NCBI GenBank assembly: GCA_030950085.1 | Contig: JAUZRW010000165.1 | Coordinates: 1-33,201 of the forward strand | Direction: 5' to 3' | Source: Anaerolineae bacterium | GTDB lineage: Bacteria > Chloroflexota > Anaerolineae > Aggregatilineales > Phototrophicaceae | DNA: 33,201 nucleotides | Shown: positions 18,945-24,889 of the stretch, piece by piece | How positions within the stretch are numbered: the stretch's first letter is position 1 | Layout: every line of letters starts with the position of its first letter | Notes under the pieces: model-generated | The model's database searches: none | What the model was told of the DNA's origin: nothing | What the model saw: only the letters and a program-made list of their open reading frames with translations | Position numbers and translations under genes: made by a program

Positions 18945-19466
18945 TTGGCGATTCAGCGTATTCGGCAGGGCGTTCGGGCATTATTAGCCTTTACTCAGAC
19001 TGTGGATTATTCACTTGCGGAACATTATCTGAGTGATAGCGAAATGCTACTCTTCACACAGATGGGGCGCAGCGAACAACTTCACAGCCTGAATGTTCTA
19101 CGCTCTGTTTTAGTCCAAAAAGCCGATACACCCCATGCTTTGGCAGTGGCGGCTTTACTACACGATGTCGGGAAGTCGCGTTGTAAGATGGCGGTCTGGC
19201 AAAAGACAATTTCTGTTTTAGTGGAGAAATTTCTACCGCAACTCAATGACCGTCTCAGCCAAGATGATACCGTCACATTTTGGAATGCCCCGTTTGTGGT
19301 CAGGCGTTGGCATCCCAAATGGAGTGCTGAACACTTAGCCGCAGCCGAGTCGTCCGAAACAGTTATCTGGTTAGCCCGTCATCATGCCGATTCAGCTAAT
19401 CAGTGGCAAGACCATCCGTATTACCTGTTATTATTGCGTCTCCAGCAAGCTGATGATGAAAATTAA
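18945..19466 (+). CDS. HD domain phosphohydrolase-like protein
   Basis: This 173-aa protein contains the HD signature A-L-L-H73-D74-V-G-K. H47 lies upstream, His145-146 (A-R-H-H) follow, and a late D170-D171 completes a plausible H...HD...H...D metal site. HD proteins hydrolyse phosphate esters of nucleotides or second messengers, but the substrate cannot be read here. The start is a TTG at 18945, 3 nt after the protease stop, with the G-rich end of that gene serving as ribosome-binding site. The next in-frame ATG would remove ~33 residues. Tight coupling to the site-2 protease suggests translational coupling and a shared signalling or membrane-stress role (inference). A 90-bp repeat with a terminator follows. 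Confidence 0.8.
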   Translation: MAIQRIRQGVRALLAFTQTVDYSLAEHYLSDSEMLLFTQMGRSEQLHSLNVLRSVLVQKADTPHALAVAALLHDVGKSRCKMAVWQKTISVLVEKFLPQLNDRLSQDDTVTFWNAPFVVRRWHPKWSAEHLAAAESSETVIWLARHHADSANQWQDHPYYLLLLRLQQADDEN

Positions 19467-19474
19467 CAATCTTG

Positions 19475-19564
19475 TTTAACAAACTATCTGCGATAATGCT
19501 CTAACATCTGTCTCACAATGTTATCTCGTGTGAGGCGCGGTAAAACCCCGAAAGGGGCTTTTAT
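19475..19564 (+). repeat. 90-bp dispersed element C, copy 1 (ends in terminator hairpin)
   Basis: It starts TTTAACAAACTATC, has a central stem GTCTCACA (19510-19517) / TGTGAGGC (19529-19536), and ends CCCC-GAAA-GGGG-CTTTTAT. It aligns gap-free over 90 columns with the minus-strand copy at 28364-28453 (about 72% identity by hand). Its last ~40 nt are nearly identical to 23013-23052. It could be a small RNA gene or a mobile repeat, and it terminates the protease-HD unit. Confidence 0.65.
19546..19564 (+). terminator. Intrinsic terminator after the HD gene
   Basis: CCCC-GAAA-GGGG stem-loop followed by CTTTTAT. It is the 3' end of element C copy 1. Confidence 0.65.
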
Positions 19565-19627
19565 AGCGCAATAGCAATAGAGCGATACAATAGGAAGAAT
19601 ATTTACAAGCATCGAGGGCTTTTTCTG

Positions 19628-19810
19628 ATGGCAAAAGAAGTCAAAATTGTAACCTTTATCAATGACCGTGAAGGGCGTGAACAAGGCGAAGAAGAACTAA
19701 CTCGTCTAGTTAATGAGGGCTATGAGATTGTTGGCTCTGGTGGTGGCACTGGGGCTGAAATGGTTTGGGGTTTTGTTATCTTGCAACGCGAAACCGAAGA
19801 CGACGAATAG
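19628..19810 (+). CDS. Small DUF4177-like protein
   Basis: This 60-aa acidic protein starts at an ATG with GAGG ~9 nt upstream. The order strand (VKIVTFIN), helix (EEELTRLVNEGYEIV), glycine-rich turn (GSGGGTG) and strand (VWGFVILQRE) recalls DUF4177-type small proteins, in which a helix L-N-x-x-G-x-E-G-W-E-L-V precedes a final strand. Function is unknown for that family. Codon use and the ribosome-binding site argue for a real gene. It sits between the 90-bp element C and a family B repeat, without same-strand partners close by, and no membrane segment is seen. Confidence 0.6.
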   Translation: MAKEVKIVTFINDREGREQGEEELTRLVNEGYEIVGSGGGTGAEMVWGFVILQRETEDDE

Positions 19811-19887
19811 CAAACATCATCGGGCGGCGCGAGTCGCTCGTTTGATTTGTGGCAATATCTCCCTAAATGACCTATCCTTAGTTTGAT

Positions 19888-19993
19888 TATGAACCGCCAA
19901 AACGCCAAGAGCGCCAAATTTCTATTCAAAATTTTTCTTTGCGCCTTTCACCCTTTGCGTCTTTCACCCTTTGCATCTTTGCGTTGTGCATTT
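19888..19993. repeat. Dispersed ~100-bp repeat, family B, with internal duplication
   Basis: GAACCGCCAAAACGCCAAGAGCG...TTCAAAATTTTTC then CTTTGCGCCTTTCACCCTTTGC repeated as CTTTCACCCTTTGC, then CTTTGCG. It is related to 11861-11960 and 31153-31272. The 355-nt gap 19811-20166 holds this repeat and the 83-bp inverted-repeat element. No gene is seen there. Confidence 0.7.
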
Positions 19994-20057
19994 TCAAGAT
20001 ATTTTTTTGGACTCTACGTAAATAGCCAGTCCATAAAAGTCGGATTTTTATAAACCT

Positions 20058-20140
20058 TAGGCGTTACGCACTTCAAGCTAGAAATCGTAGAGGCGACAGC
20101 GTGCTGCGCCCGAAAATAACAGTCAACTGCGTAAGTCCTA
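20058..20140. mobile_element. 83-bp MITE-like inverted-repeat element carrying a family A palindrome
   Basis: Terminal inverted repeats TAGGCGTTACGCA (20058-20070) and TGCGTAAGTCCTA (20128-20140) match at 11 of 13 positions. The element is flanked by the direct repeat AACCT (20053-20057 and 20141-20145), a candidate 5-bp target duplication. The inside (20088-20112) is a family A palindrome. No coding capacity, so it would need a transposase in trans. Confidence 0.5.
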
Positions 20141-20166
20141 AACCTATTATTTGGAGCAAGCACCGT

Positions 20167-20937
20167 ATGTCAACTTCTTATGATTTATCTGGTAAGGTGG
20201 CAATTGTCACCGGAGCATCACGCGGTATTGGGCAATCTATCGCGGAACATTTTGCCCAAGTCGGCGCAAAGGTTGTCCTCGCAAGTCGTAAACAAGAGGC
20301 TCTTGATGAAGTCGCCGCGTCGATTAACGCAAATGGTGGTGAAGCCCTGGCTATTGCGGCACATACTGGAAAAAAAGAGACTTTAGCTGCCCTCGTTGAG
20401 AAAACGGTTGCCACATGGGGTAAGGTCGATATTTTGGTCAATAATGCCGCGACGAATCCGCATTTTGGGCCCCTTTTTGATGCCGAAGATAGTATGTGGC
20501 AAAAAACCATTGAAGTGAATATCATGGGCAATGTTTGGTTGTGTCAACAGGTCGTACCTATCATGCGCGATAATGGGGGAGGCAGTATCATCAATGTCGC
20601 CTCAATCGCGGGTATCAGCCCCGGTCAAATGCAGGGTATCTATAGCATGACGAAAGCGGCTGTGATTAGTCTCACACAAACGATGGCGATGGAACTCGGA
20701 AACGACGGGATTCGCGTTAATGCTATTGCACCCGGTCTAATTCAGACACGCTTTGCCCGTGCTTTGTGGGAAAATGAAACTCTCGCAAAACAGGTCAATG
20801 AGCGAACACCGCTAGGGCGTATCGGTCAACCAGAAGAAATTGCCGCGCTTGCACTGTGGTTAGCGTCCGATTTATCATCATTTGCAACAGGCGCAACCTA
20901 TGTTGTTGATGGTGGCTTGACGCTTGGCTCGTTGTAG
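20167..20937 (+). CDS. SDR family oxidoreductase
   Basis: This 256-aa classical short-chain dehydrogenase has the NAD(P)-binding T15-G-A-S-R-G-I-G22 and N-N-A-A-T near residue 95. The catalytic Ser lies in N-V-A-S-I-A-G and Y159-S-M-T-K163 completes the Ser-Tyr-Lys set. N-A-I-A-P-G and the C-terminal Y-V-V-D-G-G-L-T are typical of FabG/glucose-dehydrogenase-like members. R19 after the first glycine and A-S-R-K at the end of strand 2 favour NADP(H). The substrate is not identifiable. The frame is open upstream to a GTG at 20101, but that start lies inside the 83-bp repeat element. The ATG at 20167 has GGAG 10 nt upstream and fits the family length. It may be co-transcribed with murA, 83 nt downstream. 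Confidence 0.92.
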   Translation: MSTSYDLSGKVAIVTGASRGIGQSIAEHFAQVGAKVVLASRKQEALDEVAASINANGGEALAIAAHTGKKETLAALVEKTVATWGKVDILVNNAATNPHFGPLFDAEDSMWQKTIEVNIMGNVWLCQQVVPIMRDNGGGSIINVASIAGISPGQMQGIYSMTKAAVISLTQTMAMELGNDGIRVNAIAPGLIQTRFARALWENETLAKQVNERTPLGRIGQPEEIAALALWLASDLSSFATGATYVVDGGLTLGSL

Positions 20938-20961
20938 GTATCATTCGCTTATCAAATCACA

Positions 20962-20990
20962 ACGGGCGCACCATGGGTATGCCCCTACAA
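20962..20990. repeat. Dispersed palindromic repeat, family A
   Basis: ACGGGCGCACCATGGGTATG then CCCCTACAA; close match to the copy inside the GT39 gene. It lies between the SDR and murA genes. An in-frame ATG at 20973 within it is not the murA start. Confidence 0.7.
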
Positions 20991-21020
20991 AGCGACTACA
21001 TTTGCAGGAGTGGATACTGG

Positions 21021-22349
21021 ATGCAGGATAAAAAATACATCATTGAGGGCGGACAAGAACTGAATGGCACAGTTACTGTCCAGAGCGCGAAAAATGCGAT
21101 TAATAAACAATTGGTTGCCTCTGTGCTGACAGATGAGCCTTGTATTCTGGAAAATATTCCGCATATTACCGAAGTTGATGGTACGCTGGCGATGCTCGGT
21201 GAAATTGGCACAGCTTACGAATGGCTTGATGATAAGACGCTATTGGTACAAACACCGCATATCGCAGCCAATCTTGTCCCACAAGAATATTCTGGCTTTA
21301 ATCGTATCCCAATTTTGATGCTTGGACCCTTGCTGCATCGGGCGGAAAGCGTCACTGTTCCCGTTGTCGGCGGTGATGATATTGGCAAGCGTCCTGTTAA
21401 TTTCCATATTGATGCCTTAACCAGCATGGGTGTGGAAATCAAGCATGATACCGAGAGTTATACGGCAAGTGTGGGGCGTATCAAAGGGACGATGATTGAA
21501 CTGCCTTTTCCTAGTGTGATGGCGACTGAAAATGTACTGATGACAGCGACACTGGCAGAAGGCACAACGGTCATCAAAAATGCTGCGATTGAACCAGAAG
21601 TTATCGACACTATCTTGTTTTTGCAAAAAATGGGCGCACTGATTCGCGTCGATGTTGACCGTAAAATCATCATTGAAGGGGTCGAAAAATTGCATGGCGC
21701 ACGTCATCGCCCTATTAGTGACCGCATTGAAGTCGCATCATGGGCGGCTGCCGCGCTCGCCACAAACGGGAAAATCACCATTCGTAATGCCCAACAACAA
21801 TACATGATTACCTTCCTCAATAGCTTACGTAAAGTCGGTGGCGGATTTGAAGTAAATGATGAAGGGATTTCTTTCTTCCGTGAACGCGATGACTTATCGC
21901 CGATTCATATTGAAACCGATGTCCACCCCGGCTTTATGACCGACTGGCAACAACCCTTTGTGGTGATGTTGACTCAAGCCGAAGGGGTTTCGATTATTCA
22001 TGAAACAGTCTATGAAAATCGCTTTGGCTATACCGAGGCTTTGGTCGATATGGGTGCGAATATTGATTTGACCAATGCTTGTCTGGGCAGCAAGTTCTGT
22101 CGTTACAAAGACCGTGACCACAAACATAGTGCCATTATTCGTGGGAAAACTGCCTTACAGGGTCATCATGTCGAGATTCCGGATTTGCGTGCTGGATTTG
22201 CCTATCTAGTTGCGGCTCTCGTGGCGGAAGGCACAAGCGAATTGACTAATATTCGCTATATGGAGCGTGGCTATGCTAGTTTGCCAGAGAAATTGCAAGC
22301 GATTGGTGCAACACTGCAAGTTGTTGACCATCCGCTAGAAACAGCTTAG
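21021..22349 (+). CDS. murA: UDP-N-acetylglucosamine 1-carboxyvinyltransferase (MurA), Cys-to-Asp form
   Basis: This 442-aa enolpyruvyl transferase carries the MurA/EPSP-synthase fold. K24-N25 (S-A-K-N), R in G-K-R-P, D308 in H-P-G-F-M-T-D-W-Q, E-N-R-F and D-L-R-A-G-F correspond to the conserved K22, N23, R120, D305, R331 and R397 of E. coli MurA. It transfers enolpyruvate from PEP to UDP-GlcNAc, the first committed step of peptidoglycan synthesis, in the cytoplasm. At the position of the catalytic loop Cys115, this protein has Asp119 (G-G-D-D-I-G), the substitution known to make MurA insensitive to fosfomycin. I choose the ATG at 21021 (GGAG at 21007-21010) because the upstream in-frame ATG at 20973 lies in a dispersed repeat. 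The Sec-candidate gene follows after 40 nt. Confidence 0.87.
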   Translation: MQDKKYIIEGGQELNGTVTVQSAKNAINKQLVASVLTDEPCILENIPHITEVDGTLAMLGEIGTAYEWLDDKTLLVQTPHIAANLVPQEYSGFNRIPILMLGPLLHRAESVTVPVVGGDDIGKRPVNFHIDALTSMGVEIKHDTESYTASVGRIKGTMIELPFPSVMATENVLMTATLAEGTTVIKNAAIEPEVIDTILFLQKMGALIRVDVDRKIIIEGVEKLHGARHRPISDRIEVASWAAAALATNGKITIRNAQQQYMITFLNSLRKVGGGFEVNDEGISFFRERDDLSPIHIETDVHPGFMTDWQQPFVVMLTQAEGVSIIHETVYENRFGYTEALVDMGANIDLTNACLGSKFCRYKDRDHKHSAIIRGKTALQGHHVEIPDLRAGFAYLVAALVAEGTSELTNIRYMERGYASLPEKLQAIGATLQVVDHPLETA

Positions 22350-22389
22350 AGTTTATTTTTATTCCAATTTAGAACGAAGGAAAGACGTA

Positions 22390-22977
22390 ATGCCTTACAT
22401 CAAGCAAGTCGAAGACCACGAGGCGACAGGTGCGGCAAAGCGCGAACTCGATAAGGCATATAAACGTGCCGGACGTGTCTGGAATATCGTGCGAATCATG
22501 ACACCCAACCCTGAAACATTACGCACCTCTATGAATATGTATATGACCATCATGTATGGCGAATCGCCCCTCAGCCGCGCTCAACGCGAGATGTTGGCAA
22601 CTGTCGTCAGCAAAAATAATCATTGCGTTTATTGAACTCGCGCCCACGCACATGACCTCCGTGCTGAGGTTAATTGGTTTGAAACAGAATTAGACGCTGA
22701 CCGTTACGTTAATGCAATTGCCGATGATTGGCACACATCATCCCTCAGCGATGTTGACCGCGCCTTGTGTGCGTATGCTGAAAAAATAACAGTTCACCCT
22801 AAAGCAATGACTGCCGAAGATGTGCAAATTTTGCGTGATTGTGGCTTGTCTGATACAGCTATACATGATGCTGCACAAATCATTGCTTACTTCAATTATA
22901 TCAATCGCGTGGCGGATGCACTCGGCATTGAAAACGAAACATTCGTCCGCGAGTGGGGTGAACTCGATTTAGCTTAG
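22390..22977 (+). CDS. Candidate selenoprotein: carboxymuconolactone decarboxylase/AhpD-like peroxidase-related protein (UGA = Sec82)
   Basis: The reading frame is 195 codons with a single in-frame TGA at 22633-22635, and homology continues on both sides. Residues 1-81 match the start of CMD/AhpD-like peroxidase-related proteins (D-H-E-A-T-G, P-L-S-R-A-Q-R-E-M). The motif is E67...C79-V-Y-U82-T-R-A-H86, exactly the spacing of the AhpD proton-relay set E118/C130/C133/H137, with TGA in place of the second Cys codon. A 7-bp hairpin at 22653-22672 follows the TGA. The likely role is thiol/selenol-based reduction of peroxides in the cytoplasm; the reductant is unknown. GAAGGA lies ~8 nt before the ATG. 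It may share a transcript with murA. An ordinary nonsense mutation or base error is the alternative, but the codon's position and the hairpin argue against it. No sel genes are in the window. Confidence 0.78.
22653..22672 (+). promoter_or_regulatory. Candidate bacterial SECIS hairpin
   Basis: UGACCUC (22653-22659) pairs with GAGGUUA (22666-22672) in 7 bp, including one G-U. The loop CGUGCU (22660-22665) has G at its second position. The loop begins 25 nt after the last base of the TGA. These features meet the published bacterial SECIS rules as I know them (a short stem, G among the first two loop bases, 16-37 nt spacing). It lies inside the coding frame, as bacterial SECIS elements do. Confidence 0.7.
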
Positions 22978-22989
22978 TGTAGGAAAAAC

Positions 22990-23052
22990 CTCTCCATCAG
23001 ACATAATATAATTTTGTGTGAGGCGCAGTGAAACCCCGAAAGGGGCTTTTAT
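22990..23052 (+). repeat. Dispersed element C, copy 2 (3' half) with terminator
   Basis: The last ~40 nt (GTGTGAGGCGCAGTGAAA-CCCC-GAAA-GGGG-CTTTTAT, 23016-23052) are nearly identical to 19528-19564. The 5' half diverges from the other copies. It directly follows the Sec-candidate gene and probably terminates its transcript. The minus-strand version could also terminate the convergent dehydrogenase-like gene. Confidence 0.65.
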
Positions 23053-23127
23053 CCCAATATGTATATGATTGTCATTAAAATCCTAGACAATTCAGATGCT
23101 TTATGACAAAGTTGGCGACTTACACCT

Positions 23128-24150
23128 TTAACTTAATCCAGTTTTGCTCACCAAGACACGTATTTCCGCATTCGACAGTTTCATATCGTGGACAATGCTA
23201 TGAGGCAAATTGTGCTTCTGGGCATATTCCGGTAGCATTTCCAATGTTTGGACAATATCGTCCTCATTGAGACGGTCTAAACGCACGCCAGCATCTAATA
23301 AGGTGTTACGAATAGCCGATGTGTCTTGTCCATGTAAAGCGGCTGCAATCACAATCCCGGGTCCAACAAGGTCAGCATAGGGGATACCGGCTTCGCGTGC
23401 TGCTTTGGGTTCAATTGCATAGGCGAAATATTGCTCTGCCCCCTCTTGTGGGCGATTGTGACCGAGTTGATTGGTCAACTGCACTTCGACACAAATCAAA
23501 TCCAGTAGATTGCGTAAGGCATCCGGACGACCTTCGCCGACACCTTTGGCAATTTTATAGGCTTGTTGGGCGATACCGGCAGCAATACTCGCCGCCCATG
23601 GTTGGAAGCGTTCCTGATAAGTATTTTTCTTCAATTTCGCTGCATATTGCCAATCGAGCAAGCCCGTTGTCATGCTCAGAATTTCGACAATCCCTGTCCC
23701 ACGAATATGCGGTGGCGCACTGCCAACAACCTCTAAGTCGATGATGACTTTCTCGGCGGGACCGGTTGTTTCATAATATACTGAGCCTTCTTTGCGAACA
23801 GCCACTAACGCCGTGAAGAAACCATCAACACTGAGCGCTGTCGGAATAATGACAGAGGGCAATCCTTTTTTCCATGCAACGTATTTTGCCACATCGCAAA
23901 CTAAGCCACCGCCAATGCCATAGACGACTTGCACAGTTTCCGGCAAGCTAGAGACCAATTCTTCCAGAAAATCATGATGTGCCGAATGCGGTTCAGCTTG
24001 TATAACAATCGGTAAATCTAACAGAGAGCCAACCGCATCCCATGCCCGATTGCCCGTGAGAACCGCCGCCGGACGACTTTCCTTAACGGTACTTAATTCG
24101 CGTAATTCAATGCGCGGCAAATTCCAAATGGGTTCTATTGTTTCAGCCAT
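23128..24150 (-). CDS. Glycerol-1-phosphate dehydrogenase/AraM-like protein (dehydroquinate synthase-like fold), altered metal site
   Basis: This 340-aa protein shows the nucleotide-binding G-I-G-G-G-L-V-C-D86-V-A-K-Y-V-A and the following P-S-V-I-I-P-T-A-L-S-V-D-G of sn-glycerol-1-phosphate dehydrogenases (EgsA/AraM), NAD(P)-dependent enzymes that reduce DHAP. The expected Zn/Ni ligands are changed by my alignment. The Asp of G-x-G-D-L-L-S-K is Glu156 (G-I-V-E-I-L-S-M). The His of R-P-x-S-G-x-E-H is Gln240 (R-P-Q-E-G-A-E-Q). The His of the H-G-x-x-V-G-x-G motif is Tyr258. It may therefore be a divergent enzyme or a non-catalytic relative. It is monocistronic and convergent with the Sec-candidate gene. 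The 24151-24403 gap upstream shows only a weak TATAGT -10 candidate. Confidence 0.7.
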   Translation of the reverse strand: MAETIEPIWNLPRIELRELSTVKESRPAAVLTGNRAWDAVGSLLDLPIVIQAEPHSAHHDFLEELVSSLPETVQVVYGIGGGLVCDVAKYVAWKKGLPSVIIPTALSVDGFFTALVAVRKEGSVYYETTGPAEKVIIDLEVVGSAPPHIRGTGIVEILSMTTGLLDWQYAAKLKKNTYQERFQPWAASIAAGIAQQAYKIAKGVGEGRPDALRNLLDLICVEVQLTNQLGHNRPQEGAEQYFAYAIEPKAAREAGIPYADLVGPGIVIAAALHGQDTSAIRNTLLDAGVRLDRLNEDDIVQTLEMLPEYAQKHNLPHSIVHDMKLSNAEIRVLVSKTGLS

Positions 24151-24403
24151 ATTTTTACCTGCCTCAGATGTGCGGACTTATCCAATTAATAGGAATACTA
24201 TAGTGCGGAATGCGACAATTTGCCAGCAGATGGCGTAGGAATGTGTAATAAATTGTACGCTTGTATCTAAAATATGGGAATTTCACTGGATACTGTTGCT
24301 GGATTTAGTCATTTTTTGGCACGAGTTTCAATTGAACATAGCCCTAATTACGATTCTGACAATGGCGTATTTCTTGGCATTATGATGACCTTAGCGAAGT
24401 TGC

Positions 24404-24889
24404 CTATTTTATTTTTGCTGCAATGTAGTCAGGACACAGTTCTTGAATCGTGATATTTGCATCTTCTAGCTTGTCTCTTGACTTTTCCCAATCTGTATCG
24501 GTAGCATTGATAATCAGAGCAGGGGGTTCAAAATGAAGTGCTACTGCAATGAATTTTCTATCAGACGGGTCATCCATAATATTATCCAGCAAGATTGCAT
24601 GACCGTTCTCATCATATTCGACTTCGGTAAACACAATACGGGTCATCGGTTGCGATAGAATGTCGTTTAGATAGCGTTCAGCTAATCCGCCTTTTTTGAT
24701 TTGCCCATGATATTCAGTCAAAATCTTAAACGCCATATCTACAGCGATTTTGTACTCATCTTCTCCCTGACGAAAGGCTTGAAACCACTCAATACAGGCT
24801 TTGATACAATCGGCTTCTATCTGGTCTTTTGGCGGAATCTTATCGACACTTGCCCACACATTGGTATCGACGACCTCAATTCTTACCAT
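24404..24889 (-). CDS. PIN-like domain protein (probable nuclease) paired with upstream ATPase
   Basis: The 161-aa protein begins V-E-V-V-D8-T-N-V-W-A, the PIN first strand with its catalytic Asp. E59 (I-L-T-E-Y), D110 (D-P-S-D-R-K-F-I-A-V-A) and D131/D133 (N-A-T-D-T-D-W) fit the remaining acidic residues of the metal site. PIN proteins are usually Mg2+/Mn2+ RNases (VapC and relatives). It overlaps the end of the ATPase gene by 14 nt, so the two are translationally coupled. It is unusual in that the partner is an SMC/OLD-like ATPase rather than a small DNA-binding antitoxin. Assignment rests on motif reading only; the insert between D8 and E59 is long for VapC. Confidence 0.65.
   Translation of the reverse strand: MVRIEVVDTNVWASVDKIPPKDQIEADCIKACIEWFQAFRQGEDEYKIAVDMAFKILTEYHGQIKKGGLAERYLNDILSQPMTRIVFTEVEYDENGHAILLDNIMDDPSDRKFIAVALHFEPPALIINATDTDWEKSRDKLEDANITIQELCPDYIAAKIK

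Noticed and set aside
20101-20166. Extended SDR start at GTG 20101
   Set aside because: Lies inside the 83-bp inverted-repeat element; ATG 20167 gives the normal SDR N terminus.
20973-21020. Longer MurA N terminus from ATG 20973
   Set aside because: That ATG lies inside a dispersed palindrome; family alignment and GGAG at 21007-21010 favour ATG 21021.
22633-22635. TGA read as Trp (alternative genetic code)
   Set aside because: TGA ends other genes here (for example the GT39 gene at 6854-6856), Trp is encoded by TGG throughout, and a catalytic Cys position would not favour Trp.
22765-22977. Separate 70-aa gene after the stop at 22633
   Set aside because: It is in frame with 22390-22635, its residues continue the AhpD-like domain, and it has no ribosome-binding site of its own; it is the 3' part of the Sec-candidate gene.
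24151-24403. Possible small gene in the gap between the dehydrogenase-like and PIN-like genes
   Set aside because: No frame with a ribosome-binding site and plausible protein; nothing recognisable apart from a weak TATAGT -10.
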